A stretch of 64,000 nucleotides of DNA from an uncultured Lachnospiraceae bacterium. GTDB taxonomy: Bacteria > Bacillota > Clostridia > Lachnospirales > Lachnospiraceae. The stretch is taken from contig CAJUJP010000001.1 of assembly GCA_910586615.1 (NCBI GenBank), forward strand, positions 62,001 to 126,000. The letters are read 5' to 3'. The notes below the pieces were generated by a model, which did not search any database, had not been told where the DNA came from, and worked only from the letters and a program-made list of their open reading frames with translations. The translations under genes and the position numbers were made by a program. Positions within the stretch are counted from its first letter, which is position 1. Each line of letters begins with the position of its first letter. Of this stretch, positions 17,189 through 26,560 are shown piece after piece.

Positions 17189-18106
17189 CTACAGCCACAC
17201 TTTCACCTGCGACAGATAGGCCGCATAAGCCTCATCCTGGGCCGCCGCCTGGCGGTTGGCCGCCTCCCCCGTGACCCCGTGCTTTTCAAGCGTCATCTTG
17301 CCCGAAGCCTGCCGCACAAACCACTCGTACTCCATGTCCATGTTTCCGATGTCCAGCACGCGGTAGCCCTTTTGAAATAATTCCAATGCAAGAAATTTCG
17401 CCGCCACTCCCACCGAGAGCAGAAACAGTCTGTCTCTGTCATAGTTCAGACAGGCTTCGATGATCTCAGGCAGCGCGCCGTATGCATTGCTGGGCGGACA
17501 GATGATCCGCTCAATTCCGGCAGCCGTATCAAAAAGATCGTTGCCGACGCCGTTGTGGGTTCTTGTGCCTTCCACAATCACAATATTTCTATTTTCCCAT
17601 ATTTTCCTGATTTTTGCAAACCAGCCGCCGCAGGCACTGCGGTCTTTGCCGTAATAATAGCAGCGTGAAACGAAGGTGGTGCCGTAAGTCCGGTCCGGAT
17701 TACAGTACTTTTCATAAGTTTTGCGGCAAAACAGAAGATGATCCCGCCAGAACTGCCTGCTTGCCTTATGATGATCCGACAGCGTATCGAAGATTCCCGG
17801 AATCGTCACCATAAGGTCATCATAACGGTATGCCAGAATCTCTGCCAGTCCCGCCCCGATCTCCGGTGACGCCTGCTGCAGCATCAGATCGATGCCTTTG
17901 ATCATCACAATCTCCCCGTCCCCGAAGCGGACCATACTCTTTTCGGTATGCAGAAGTTCATCGATGGTCTCGTCGATGGTATGCACCCGTATATGATTGT
18001 GCAAAATGCCTTTTTCATAAAGAAAACAGACCATTGCCGCCACACTATCCTTGATTCTTTGTTTCAAACCAGCCTCCATTGTTCCGTTCTTCTGAACTTC
18101 CGACAT
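17189..18106 (-). CDS. GT-D fold glycosyltransferase (DUF1792/GlyAT-like)
   Basis: About 305 residues. The motif VRFGDGEI, near residue 60, followed by a NRNIVIVEG segment and a late KGYRVLDIGNMDMEYEW segment are characteristic of the DUF1792 (GT-D) family found in streptococcal serine-rich-protein glycosylation and in polysaccharide loci. The DGE acidic residues coordinate the metal and donor. ATG 18106 (MSEVQKNG) has GGAAAC upstream; the frame is open to 18181 and a later ATG at 18079 is also possible. Acceptor unknown. Confidence 0.8.
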   Translation of the reverse strand: MSEVQKNGTMEAGLKQRIKDSVAAMVCFLYEKGILHNHIRVHTIDETIDELLHTEKSMVRFGDGEIVMIKGIDLMLQQASPEIGAGLAEILAYRYDDLMVTIPGIFDTLSDHHKASRQFWRDHLLFCRKTYEKYCNPDRTYGTTFVSRCYYYGKDRSACGGWFAKIRKIWENRNIVIVEGTRTHNGVGNDLFDTAAGIERIICPPSNAYGALPEIIEACLNYDRDRLFLLSVGVAAKFLALELFQKGYRVLDIGNMDMEYEWFVRQASGKMTLEKHGVTGEAANRQAAAQDEAYAAYLSQVKVWL

Positions 18107-18210
18107 GCTTCGTTTCCATTCACAAATCTGTCTACATATACAAAAATACATATTCCGGATATACTTTACTGCGATTCGCATCTTATATCAGTTTCCGGAG
18201 ACATCCGTAT

Positions 18211-19350
18211 CTACTTTTCACTAATTTTCTCTGACATTCGCTGTATTGTTTCGTAATAGATCTCAAAATTATATTTCTCTTTCAGCGCCCGGTAGCCTGC
18301 CGCTCCCATAGCCTTCATGCGGCTGCGGTCGGAAAGCATTTTTTCCAGCTTATCTTTAAGATCCTGCAGACTGCAGTCCTGGAACTGAAAACCGGTGATT
18401 CCGTCTTCCACATAACAAGCTGTGCCGTTTGTATCACTGCAAATCACCGGCAGAGCATAGCTCATGGCCTCCAATTGAGATACCGATGCCATCTCCCGTG
18501 TGCTCGGAATCACATAGAGGTCGGCTGCCAGATATTCGGCCTCCATCTTGCTGCGGGGCACATTGGTTTTGACCGTGACCACCCCTTCCATATGATGCTC
18601 CGACACATAATTTCTGACCTGTGCACAGTACTCCTTCTGAAAATGATTGGTAGCCTCGCCGATCAGTGTCAGATGCAGTTTTCCGGCTTCCGACAGTTCC
18701 TCCACCGCCTGCAGCAGCAGCAAATGGTGCTTTCGCAGTTCATACTTGCCGATGCAGAGAATATGTACCGTATCATCGGCAAAATAGTTCCTCTCTTCCG
18801 GCCCCCGGCGTGGTTCCATCACAAAGGGCACAAAATAATCGTTTTCTTTTATGGATGTCCCCGGTTTCTGTGTGCCCATGACAGGAGTCATGCGCAGCTT
18901 CGGAGACAGCCTGTCCACGATGCGATGAGCCGGATCCGTCTTTTTCGGCCCGGACCAGAGGGGATTCTGATTGTAGAGGATACACGGATAACCTTTTTTC
19001 CGGCAAATCAGATAAGCCGCCATGGAATAGGCGGAACGTTCCCGCAGGATCACCACATCAGGCGCAAAATCCGAAATGATCTTCCGTAATCTGAGGATCG
19101 GCGGAAAACCATGCTGAATCTTGAATACAATGGCTTCCGGATCTTTTCTGCGGATCACCTTCACGTACAAAGCGTCGATCAGACGATACAGCGGGGAATA
19201 TCCCAGCACGATGGGCGTCACATAGGAGTAATCCTCTATGAGCGCGGCATAATGGCTGATAAAACAGACTTCATGCCCGTGTTCTATCAGCCCCTTCATA
19301 ATGTCCGTCTGGTTGGTGTGATAGCGCGGGGCTACGTAAAGGAATTTCAT
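18211..19350 (-). CDS. GT4 glycosyltransferase
   Basis: 379 residues. The C-terminal Rossmann domain contains ILCIGKYELRKHHLLLLQA and PSTREMASVSQLEAMSYALPVI, where REMASVSQLE replaces the more usual EGFGxxxxE but keeps the terminal glutamate. The N-terminus MKFLYVAPRYH is typical for the family. Its ATG overlaps the TGA of the radical SAM gene (ATGA), implying translational coupling of the two proteins. Confidence 0.85.
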   Translation of the reverse strand: MKFLYVAPRYHTNQTDIMKGLIEHGHEVCFISHYAALIEDYSYVTPIVLGYSPLYRLIDALYVKVIRRKDPEAIVFKIQHGFPPILRLRKIISDFAPDVVILRERSAYSMAAYLICRKKGYPCILYNQNPLWSGPKKTDPAHRIVDRLSPKLRMTPVMGTQKPGTSIKENDYFVPFVMEPRRGPEERNYFADDTVHILCIGKYELRKHHLLLLQAVEELSEAGKLHLTLIGEATNHFQKEYCAQVRNYVSEHHMEGVVTVKTNVPRSKMEAEYLAADLYVIPSTREMASVSQLEAMSYALPVICSDTNGTACYVEDGITGFQFQDCSLQDLKDKLEKMLSDRSRMKAMGAAGYRALKEKYNFEIYYETIQRMSEKISEK

Positions 19351-20345
19351 ATGAATTTATTCTCCTTCAAGCTGTATTTGCCGCCTTTTAAAAATTTATG
19401 CTTTATGACCCACCAGCCGGGTACCCAGATATATTTATGCATTGCCGGTGATGCCGAACCGATCATCCAGCAATTTCTGTCACAGTTCCTCGTACATTCC
19501 CTGACCTTCTGCGCCTGGGGCGAATTCCAGAGTTCCTCCCAGGTCTGCTCCCGCAGATTTCCCATGACAGCCTTTTTCTCCATGCCGTTACAGGGAATCA
19601 CGTCACAGAAGGGATCGATGAAAAAGGCATTTTGCGACATGTCACAGGGCAGAAGCCGCTTATTGCCATAAATATAGTTGATCAGCCCGTGGTTAAAATA
19701 GGCCCTGAACCACTTTTTCGGCGACTTGCTCCTGAGCAGTTCGTTGATCAGCTTCTCAAAATTCTGCGCCACTTTATATTTATCATCGATCCTGTTATCC
19801 GTCTTCCTGAAATAAAAAGAATTATGCAAAGTGGCCGTGGCAAACTCCATCCCCATATCATTGGCGATGTTGTAGAGCGGCACCAGATCCTCACAGTTCA
19901 TATCCTGCACTGTCATGCCGAATCCCACATCAGGGTGCCCCATTTCCACCAGCGTCTTCAGCGTCTTATAGCCTCTGTTGAATCCGTCCGGGATGCCTCT
20001 GATCTTGTCATTGGTCTCCTGAAGTCCCTCGATGCTGATACGGATCCCCACCTTCGGAAAAGTCCGGCAGAGGGCAATGATCCTGTCGGTAAAATAGCCG
20101 TTGGTAGATATGACAATCCTGTCAGATTTCTTATATAACTCCCGCACAATATCGGGAATGTCCTGTCTGATGAAGGGTTCTCCGCCGGTTATATTGGTAA
20201 AAGCCATCTCCGGCAGCTTCCTGATGTCCTCCAGCGTAATCTCTTCCTCCGGTCTGGTAGGATCTTTAAAACAATCACACATATTGCATCGGGCGTTGCA
20301 TCTGTAGGTTACGATGACTGTCCCGTATAAAGTTCTTCTTGCCAT
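19347..20345 (-). CDS. Radical SAM/SPASM enzyme in glycan operon
   Basis: 332 residues. CNARCNMC near residue 15 is the CX3CX2C site for the SAM-cleaving 4Fe-4S cluster, followed by the GGEPF motif near residue 50. The C-terminal part has a cysteine-rich SPASM-like region (CDVIPCNGMEKK, then CTRNCDRNCW) that would bind auxiliary clusters. Possible roles are epimerisation, dehydrogenation or other radical chemistry on a sugar or nucleotide-sugar intermediate; sequence alone does not decide. I chose ATG 20345 with GGAG eight bases upstream; an ATG 39 bases upstream lies inside the repeated leader. Its stop overlaps the next gene's start. Confidence 0.85.
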   Translation of the reverse strand: MARRTLYGTVIVTYRCNARCNMCDCFKDPTRPEEEITLEDIRKLPEMAFTNITGGEPFIRQDIPDIVRELYKKSDRIVISTNGYFTDRIIALCRTFPKVGIRISIEGLQETNDKIRGIPDGFNRGYKTLKTLVEMGHPDVGFGMTVQDMNCEDLVPLYNIANDMGMEFATATLHNSFYFRKTDNRIDDKYKVAQNFEKLINELLRSKSPKKWFRAYFNHGLINYIYGNKRLLPCDMSQNAFFIDPFCDVIPCNGMEKKAVMGNLREQTWEELWNSPQAQKVRECTRNCDRNCWMIGSASPAMHKYIWVPGWWVIKHKFLKGGKYSLKENKFI

Positions 20346-20356
20346 GAAAATATCTC

Positions 20357-20514
20357 CAATCCGCACTTCGTGCTCCTTGCTCATGTCGGATGTTCATCAA
20401 GTATACATGTAAGCCCATTTCATTAAAATTCGTCTGCTTCGCATCCGTCCTCCATTCGCAATCCGCACTTCGTGCTCCTTGCTCATGTCGGATGTTCGTC
20501 AAGTATACATGTAA
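20357..20514 (-). repeat. Two 56-base direct repeats upstream of radical SAM gene
   Basis: Positions 20357-20412 and 20459-20514 are identical except for one base, 102 bases apart. Each holds the small stem GCACGAAGTGC and ends in AAGTATACATGTAA. In transcription order the second stem is followed by GGATTGGAG and the gene's ATG, so the repeat carries a hairpin directly before the ribosome site, the same logic as the other junction repeats. Both copies are open in one frame (NIRHEQGARSAD in each), but no ribosome site supports a peptide. Confidence 0.9.
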
Positions 20515-20546
20515 AACCATGCAAGCATGGTTTTACATGTATACTT
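20501..20546. repeat. 46-base near-perfect palindrome across a GT4 stop codon
   Basis: Two 22-base arms match completely around a two-base centre. The arm at 20525-20546 contains the last codons (KVYM, stop) of the GT4 gene; the other arm overlaps the distal direct repeat. As RNA it would be a very stable hairpin between two co-transcribed genes. There is no U tract on the minus strand after it, so it is not a standard terminator. It could mark RNA processing or a past inverted duplication. Confidence 0.9.
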
Positions 20547-21783
20547 TCCTCACTATTTTATCACAATATTCTTCTACTGTGTCAAAATTTATGGTTTGGC
20601 AGTTTTGGCTGTAGGTCCAGCATAATTCGGGATCGTTCCAGAGATCACGGATGTGTTCGGTCAGTTCCTGGGCATCGCCGCCGCGGAACAGATCGCCGGT
20701 ATATCCTGCCTGCACGAGTTCCGGTGCTCCGCCCAGGTCGGAGGCCAGCACAGGGGTGCCGTACATCTGGGATTCCATAACGGAAAAGGGGCAGTTCTCA
20801 TACCATTCGGAAGGATACACGCTGAAACGCGCCCCGGCAATCAGACTGTGCAATGCCTCCCCGGACACAAAACCTCTGTTTTCCACATTGGGCACCTGAT
20901 CCACCAGTTCCTCCAAAGGCCCCGTCCCCGCAAAAACAAAGGGAATATCCGGCAGTTCCTTACACGCTTCCAGCAAAGTTCTGGTTCCCTTTTCCTCCGA
21001 AAATCTGCCGAAGTACAGTACATAGTCTTTCCCCCCGGACACTCTGCTATTCTGTCCGGACTGTTGAATTTTGTCTCCGTCAGAAATACTTCCCGCCTTC
21101 GCCGGCGCATCGAGGAAATTATGCATCATCACCGTCTTTTCCGCCAGCAAAGGGTCTGAGTCAAGCTGTTTTTTCATGAACTCACTGGGGCACAGAATCA
21201 CATCCACCATACCGTAGGTTTTGCGCTTCGCATAATATACCGCCTCTATCGTGCCCAGCAGACTCTTGATGCGGGAATTATGAATACAGCGCTTTTTACT
21301 GCACTGTTTAAAGTCTCCGCCCCGGCAGGCAAAACAGATTTCGCCGGTGGCCGGTACGCGCATCATATGGTTGGGGCAGATCCACTGATAGTCATGTGCC
21401 GTGTATACGAGGCGTATGTGCCGTCCATGTTTTTTTTCACAGGCACGGACAGCATAAATGACCGAAGGAGTCAACTGAAAATTGATATTGTTCAGATGCA
21501 CCACGTCCGGCTGAAAATCTTCCAGCACAAGACGCATCTTCTTCTTCGCCTCTGCGGAATAAATAATGCGGACGGGATACAACAGTTTTCTCAGACCGCC
21601 GCCATGAAAATCCATGTCAGTCGTATAAAGCTGCGCCCGGTTTCCCACGATCCTTCCCTCATGCTCCATACCGAAATACTGCACTTCATGGCCCATTTTC
21701 TGCAATTGTTCACCTAATTTAAAAATATACGTCTCCGATCCGCCATTGGGATAGAGGAATTTATTTACCATCAGTATTTTCAT
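20533..21783 (-). CDS. GT4 glycosyltransferase with cysteine-rich insertion
   Basis: 416 residues. NKFLYPNGGSETYIFKLGE at the N-terminus and YFGRFSEEKGTRTLLEA, YPSEWYENCPFSVMESQMYGTPV in the C-terminal domain identify GT4. Between them, about residues 135-170, a stretch with CPNHMM, CFACRGGDFKQCSKKRC and HN resembles a zinc-binding knuckle, found in a subset of exopolysaccharide GT4 enzymes. AGGAAAAAT precedes ATG 21783. The stop codon lies inside the 46-base palindrome. It precedes the radical SAM gene by 187 bases. Confidence 0.85.
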   Translation of the reverse strand: MKILMVNKFLYPNGGSETYIFKLGEQLQKMGHEVQYFGMEHEGRIVGNRAQLYTTDMDFHGGGLRKLLYPVRIIYSAEAKKKMRLVLEDFQPDVVHLNNINFQLTPSVIYAVRACEKKHGRHIRLVYTAHDYQWICPNHMMRVPATGEICFACRGGDFKQCSKKRCIHNSRIKSLLGTIEAVYYAKRKTYGMVDVILCPSEFMKKQLDSDPLLAEKTVMMHNFLDAPAKAGSISDGDKIQQSGQNSRVSGGKDYVLYFGRFSEEKGTRTLLEACKELPDIPFVFAGTGPLEELVDQVPNVENRGFVSGEALHSLIAGARFSVYPSEWYENCPFSVMESQMYGTPVLASDLGGAPELVQAGYTGDLFRGGDAQELTEHIRDLWNDPELCWTYSQNCQTINFDTVEEYCDKIVRKVYM

Positions 21784-21846
21784 ATTTTTCCTGCTCTATC
21801 GGCTTTCCTTTTTCTTTAAGCTTCTCTCTCGAACCATTCCTGTACT

Positions 21847-23949
21847 TCAGTCTTCACATTTTCTACACCGTTCTCCGCCTGTGCAGCACCTCCGGTAAAG
21901 ACCGACGGTCTCATCCACCACCTCATCCCAATTATACTTGCCGCATATAAAATCAGCGCTCTGTTCCCCATACGCATGTACGGCCTCCGGGTTTTCCAGC
22001 ATAAATTCCAGCTGTCTCTGCAGATCCTTCACATCTCCCTGATGAAAATGCAGCGCCTTATCCTCCACCACTTCCGTGTTCTCACAGATGTCGCTGACAA
22101 GACAGCAGTCTCCGTAACTCATGGCCTCTAACAGCGTAAGCGCCATACCCTCCACATCGCTGGGCAGCACAAAAGCATAGGCATTGGAATAAAGTTCCTC
22201 AAGCATCTGTCCCTGGACAAAATCCGTCATGATAATCCTGTCATCCTTCGCCGCCATCCGGTGAATCTGCTCCATATATTCTACCGCCTGGCTGTTGCCT
22301 CCGGCGATCACCAGCTTTTTATCCGTACTTGTCTTTGAAAAAGCTTCAATCAGGTAGTGCACTCCCTTTTCGGGTACAATCCTTCCCAGCGAGAGCAGAT
22401 AGCCGTCCTTTTTCAGGCCGTATTTCTCCGTGATCATCTGCGCCTCCCGCCGGACCGGCCTGCTGATGCCGTTAGGAATATAAGTGACTTTCCTGTTGTA
22501 AGTATCGGCAAAATATTTCTGCACATTCTCGGACAGTACGATCACTTCATCCGCATATTTTGCCGCCAGCTTCTCGCCGAACTTAATCACAGAGGATGCA
22601 AAACCGCCCCACTTCGCGCGCTGCCAGTCCAGACCGTGAACCGTCACAACAATCTTCCTGCCAAAAAGTCTCGGCAGCCACAGCATGGCACAGGGGCCTT
22701 CCGCATGATAATGCAGCACATCATATCTGCCCAGCAGCGCGCGCAGAGTAGCAAAAAAACTGTACACGATAGCATTCAGGCTGCTGGTACGGAACGTAGG
22801 TATAATGTAGACTCTGACACCCTTATAGAATTTTCTGCCCTTCCATCCGTATTCCTGATCGTATTTTTTACCGGAAACATGATGACCGTACCGGTTATAG
22901 GCATCCACCCAATGCCCTCGCGCCGCCATGCGCACGGCAAGCTCTTCAACCACGATCTCCACGCCGCCTTCTCTGGACGGAATCCTTTTATGACCGATCA
23001 TGGCGATGCGCAGGCTGTCTTTTCCGGGACGGGGTCTGCCGCCTGCAGCGTTTCCTGCAACGGCGCACTCCGCGGCAGCTTTGCCCGGTCCGGCCGCTCC
23101 TGACTTTCCGCCAGTCTTTCTCCGGCTTTTGCTCAGTGCCTTTCCCTCTTTATGCACATAATACAGGAAGGCAAAATTTGTATTCAGATAACGGGGCAGC
23201 ATCCTTCTGGGATCCTGCATAATGCGGAAAACCCATTCCAGGCAGAGTTTCTGCATCCACATGGGGGCGCGCTTCACGGTTCCGGCGATGAAGTCAAAAG
23301 CCGCACCCACACCGATCATCAGTCCGCCCACTCTCCCCCGGTGCTCATACATCCACTTTTCCTGCTTGGGTGCACCCAGCGCCACCCAGACATAATCCGC
23401 ACCACTGTCATTGATCCTGCGTACCACCGCTTCGTCTTCCTCTGGTGTCAATTCCCTGAACGGCGGCGCGTACATGCCGGCAATCTTCAGATCCGGATAA
23501 CGCTGCAGCAGCACTTTCTTTAATTTTGCAAGGGTACTCTCCGTACTGCCGTAAAAATAATGGCTGTATCCTTTTTCCTGGGACAACTCCAAAATGGCCG
23601 GCATCAGATCCGGACCGGGTACCCGCTGTGCCTCGGCATATCCTCTCCGGCGGCTGACGATAGACAAGGGCTGCCCGTCAGGCAGCGCCATTGCGCCGCT
23701 GTTCTGCACTTTGCGGTACTCCGGATCACGAAATGCCATTACCGTCGTATGCACGTTAGAGACACAGATATAATTACCTTTTAAGGTATCCAGACTGCCT
23801 GTGATATAAGCGATGGTTTTGTCCATGTCGGTGACGTTGATTTTTGTCTTTAAGATCGTGCAGTACTGCAGTCTGCCGCTTTGCGGCGCTGTATCCGTTG
23901 TCCGGCTGAACAGTACTTTGCTGTTTGCTGATTTTTCTTCTCTATCCAT
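21847..23949 (-). CDS. GT26 (WecG/TagA/CpsF)-GT4 fusion glycosyltransferase
   Basis: 700 residues, about twice the length of either family. Residues 30-270 are a WecG/TagA/CpsF domain: NVHTTVMAFRDPEYR, LPDGQPLSIVSRRRG, WVALGAPKQEKWM and GVGAAFDFIAGTVKRAP are hallmarks. A Gly/Ala/Lys-rich linker spans about 275-312. The second half is a GT4: HKRIPSREGGVEIVVEEL, SLGRIVPEKGVHYLIEA, LPSDVEGMALTLLEAMSYG. A single chain could add the second sugar (as TagA adds ManNAc) and the third sugar in succession. The frame is continuous, with no sign of a sequencing join. Confidence 0.88.
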   Translation of the reverse strand: MDREEKSANSKVLFSRTTDTAPQSGRLQYCTILKTKINVTDMDKTIAYITGSLDTLKGNYICVSNVHTTVMAFRDPEYRKVQNSGAMALPDGQPLSIVSRRRGYAEAQRVPGPDLMPAILELSQEKGYSHYFYGSTESTLAKLKKVLLQRYPDLKIAGMYAPPFRELTPEEDEAVVRRINDSGADYVWVALGAPKQEKWMYEHRGRVGGLMIGVGAAFDFIAGTVKRAPMWMQKLCLEWVFRIMQDPRRMLPRYLNTNFAFLYYVHKEGKALSKSRRKTGGKSGAAGPGKAAAECAVAGNAAGGRPRPGKDSLRIAMIGHKRIPSREGGVEIVVEELAVRMAARGHWVDAYNRYGHHVSGKKYDQEYGWKGRKFYKGVRVYIIPTFRTSSLNAIVYSFFATLRALLGRYDVLHYHAEGPCAMLWLPRLFGRKIVVTVHGLDWQRAKWGGFASSVIKFGEKLAAKYADEVIVLSENVQKYFADTYNRKVTYIPNGISRPVRREAQMITEKYGLKKDGYLLSLGRIVPEKGVHYLIEAFSKTSTDKKLVIAGGNSQAVEYMEQIHRMAAKDDRIIMTDFVQGQMLEELYSNAYAFVLPSDVEGMALTLLEAMSYGDCCLVSDICENTEVVEDKALHFHQGDVKDLQRQLEFMLENPEAVHAYGEQSADFICGKYNWDEVVDETVGLYRRCCTGGERCRKCED

Positions 23950-23996
23950 CCCATTGTCCGTCCTGTGATCAGATTCCTGTTTGTTTGATCCTGTTG

Positions 23997-25580
23997 TTAC
24001 CGCTTCTTCCTGCCGCCTCTGCGCCGGAAGATTTCCGTGCCCGCTGCCGCCCCGAAAAACGCGCCCATCAGTCCGCTGCCCAGATAATACCGGATCGTCT
24101 CCAGCGCCACCGCATTTCCCTGTATTGTCTGCATGGGCGTACCGGCATCCTTATAGTTCATGACCTTCCATCCCTCATAAGCTGCATCCTCCCGGCTTTC
24201 CAGATACACGGAAGCCTCCTCTCTGCCGTCCGTATAAAACCGCGGCACCACATACCCCGCCGGCGGACGGTAGCATAAACCGCACAAAAGCAGCCCCGCT
24301 GCAGCCCCCGCCGCTGTCATGCACAGAATCCTGAACCCCGCCTTTTTCCAGACTTTTTTCATGCCGGCAAACAGCCTGTCCGGCAGGCCCGCAAAGGGCA
24401 CGCTGATTGTGCGCTGCAGGCCGGGAAACAGCGTAAACTCCTCCGCACCGTCTTTTTGCAGGAAAAGCAGACTCCCCAGAAAGATCAGCGTAACATTTTT
24501 AAAGGATGTATTAAACAATAACGGCTCTGTCCAGCCGGCTCCAAGGAAGCACACAAGGATCACCAGTTCAAGTGTCTTCTGTTTATGTGTATCATAGAAA
24601 AGCAATGCAAAATATCCGATCATGATAATTGCAAAGGCAATAAGGCCGTAATTGATGTATCCCCACACATAAGAATTATCCATAGTCATGGATGACTTCA
24701 CGATCTTCGAAATATCCGCACCGAACAGACTCCTGTATTCTGACCGGAGGAACTGCTCGGCAAGATAAATCCTTGTGTTCAATATGGCATTCAGTCTCTG
24801 TACCCGATAGGCCAGTTTGTTTTTATAAAGAAAAAAGGGCGCCACAAAAGACAGGATCAGACAAACCGGCAGCACAAGGTTCGCCAGCGCCTTTTCCAGT
24901 ATGCAGAACCGGGGGCGGAACTGCACATACAGACACCCGGCCAGCAGCACTGACACGATACCGAAACCGGTATAGCTGATGGAATAGACAAAGACCAGCA
25001 CATTTCCCGCCATCATGATAAAAAAATGCCGGAATTTATACCGTTCTCCCAGCTCATAAATGATAAAAGCACACAGCGCAAGATACGTGATATGGAGAAT
25101 GTTCGGATGGGAAAATCCCAGACTCCACCGGAAAATATGTCCAAGCCCCAATTTGGCATGTACACGGTACACCGTATGTTCCAGTCTGAAAAAGGAAAAA
25201 ATGCTGAGTACCACGGCGCATACGGACCATACCCACAACCCGATATGAAAAACCTTTTTCACCGAAATATTTTTCATGCCCAGCACCGTAAATGCCAGAA
25301 AAAGAATGCCCCGTTCTCTGGAATTCCAGAAGACAACGGCGGTGAGTACCAAAAGCAGTGTCTGCACCACCCACTGCCGTCTCGTGTACGGCGTAATCAG
25401 TAGTTTCACAAATCCAAGCAGAAATGCCGGCAGCACCAGAAGTTCAAAAAGCTTCTGTCCCTCGTATAAGCCTAATCCTTTTGTGACGGACAGCAGAATG
25501 AAAAAGCCAAAATAGCATGCTTCCGCCAATGTGATCTCTATGCTGTTTTCAGATGCGGTTCTGCGTAGTTTTTGATTCAT
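23997..25580 (-). CDS. Wzy/O-antigen-polymerase-like membrane protein with C-terminal extension
   Basis: 527 residues with about ten hydrophobic spans up to residue 390, then another span near 415 and a final one near 505, with an outside segment between them. The SLGFSHPNILH stretch corresponds to the GxxHPN region common in Wzy-like polymerases. The tail (PPAGYVVPRF to the Arg/Lys-rich end) recalls chain-length regulators of the Wzz/YveK type, so this may be a polymerase with a Wzz-like end; that reading is tentative. It lies 47 bases before the GT26-GT4 fusion. A related protein is at 45193-46446. Confidence 0.75.
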   Translation of the reverse strand: MNQKLRRTASENSIEITLAEACYFGFFILLSVTKGLGLYEGQKLFELLVLPAFLLGFVKLLITPYTRRQWVVQTLLLVLTAVVFWNSRERGILFLAFTVLGMKNISVKKVFHIGLWVWSVCAVVLSIFSFFRLEHTVYRVHAKLGLGHIFRWSLGFSHPNILHITYLALCAFIIYELGERYKFRHFFIMMAGNVLVFVYSISYTGFGIVSVLLAGCLYVQFRPRFCILEKALANLVLPVCLILSFVAPFFLYKNKLAYRVQRLNAILNTRIYLAEQFLRSEYRSLFGADISKIVKSSMTMDNSYVWGYINYGLIAFAIIMIGYFALLFYDTHKQKTLELVILVCFLGAGWTEPLLFNTSFKNVTLIFLGSLLFLQKDGAEEFTLFPGLQRTISVPFAGLPDRLFAGMKKVWKKAGFRILCMTAAGAAAGLLLCGLCYRPPAGYVVPRFYTDGREEASVYLESREDAAYEGWKVMNYKDAGTPMQTIQGNAVALETIRYYLGSGLMGAFFGAAAGTEIFRRRGGRKKR

Positions 25581-25595
25581 AGCATACTCTCCTGC

Positions 25596-26522
25596 TTAAA
25601 GCACATCTCCCGACGGCGTGATCAGTGTCCATCCCGGCCACAGTTCTTTCATCTGTTCCGGCACACAAGTCTGGGTGTTTTTGTGGATCGAGGGACGGAT
25701 CATGCACTTTCCGTTATGCGCATTCAGCCGTGCCCCCCAGAAGCTGAATGTACTGTTGGCACAGATATTATGCCTGCAGCGGCTCATCAGCATCATATCA
25801 TAAAAGCTGTTTTCACCCTGATTCCAATCAATGATCCCACCCGCTTCCCCGGCATAATGCTCACGCACATAAGGTATATCGTCAGAGAAAAAATAAAATA
25901 CCGCCTCCGGAAAACACCGCCGCATATGGGAAATTGCCGCATCATAATAAGCCTCTGTACTGATTCCGCCGAAAAGAGCGCTGTTGGCCGCGTCCAGATA
26001 ATCCCCTCTGCGGATGTGTACGCTGACCGATTCCGTAGATTCCATTTTTTCTATCATTTCTTCATTCCGGCGCTGGATCTGCCCGTCTGCACATTTCGGA
26101 AAATGAAGCTGCCGCCGCAGTTCCTGCAGAATATCCACATAATATTTTTCACAGGCCCAGTATCCAGCCAGATATTTGTCCGTAACCCTGAGCACCTGCT
26201 CATGATACATCCCGGATTCCTGAAAACAGGGATCTGCGCCGGGCATTATTTTTCTCCTGAGTCTGGATACAAAAGCTTCCGGTTCTTCCCAGAAACGCCC
26301 CAGAACAGACCGGATCTCTTCCGGCGATGCCGCCCGGTATTCAATATTCTCAAAATAGTTAAGTTCCAGATTCCTGTGAGCAAGGATTGCACTGTTTTTC
26401 CCGGCATCCTGAAACCAGGAGACATCCAGCCGCACGTCTCTGCCCAGGCTTTCCAGCTTCTTATACAGGGCATACTGCTGCAGTTGGTTGCCCAGCCCGC
26501 CCATGACCTTTATGATAACCAT
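25596..26522 (-). CDS. GT11 glycosyltransferase (alpha-1,2-fucosyltransferase family)
   Basis: 308 residues. VMGGLGNQLQQYALYKKL at the N-terminus, VSVHIRRGDYL in the middle and ICANSTFSFWGARLN in the C-terminal third are the three GT11 signatures. Members transfer fucose (or another 6-deoxy sugar) to the 2-position of a hexose. The true start is ATG 26522 with AAAAGGG upstream; a longer frame to 26660 merely overlaps the previous gene. GDP-fucose synthesis genes are not in the window. Confidence 0.9.
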   Translation of the reverse strand: MVIIKVMGGLGNQLQQYALYKKLESLGRDVRLDVSWFQDAGKNSAILAHRNLELNYFENIEYRAASPEEIRSVLGRFWEEPEAFVSRLRRKIMPGADPCFQESGMYHEQVLRVTDKYLAGYWACEKYYVDILQELRRQLHFPKCADGQIQRRNEEMIEKMESTESVSVHIRRGDYLDAANSALFGGISTEAYYDAAISHMRRCFPEAVFYFFSDDIPYVREHYAGEAGGIIDWNQGENSFYDMMLMSRCRHNICANSTFSFWGARLNAHNGKCMIRPSIHKNTQTCVPEQMKELWPGWTLITPSGDVL

Positions 26523-26560
26523 AGTGTTGCCCTTTTCTTTCCTGTCATTCTGTTTCCTTC

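Noticed and set aside
16566..17380. Plus-strand frames with Phe-rich stretches that look like membrane segments
   Set aside because: The hydrophobic part is only the T-rich tandem repeat read as codons.
20357..20514. CRISPR-like appearance of the 56-base repeats
   Set aside because: Only two units, length and spacing are wrong, no cas genes.
20275..20520. 81-codon frame through the direct repeats with a duplicated NIRHEQGARSAD peptide
   Set aside because: Out of frame with the radical SAM gene, no ribosome site, and the duplication is explained by the DNA repeat.
20501..20546. Palindrome as rho-independent terminator
   Set aside because: No U tract follows on the minus strand and the next gene is closely spaced and co-directional.
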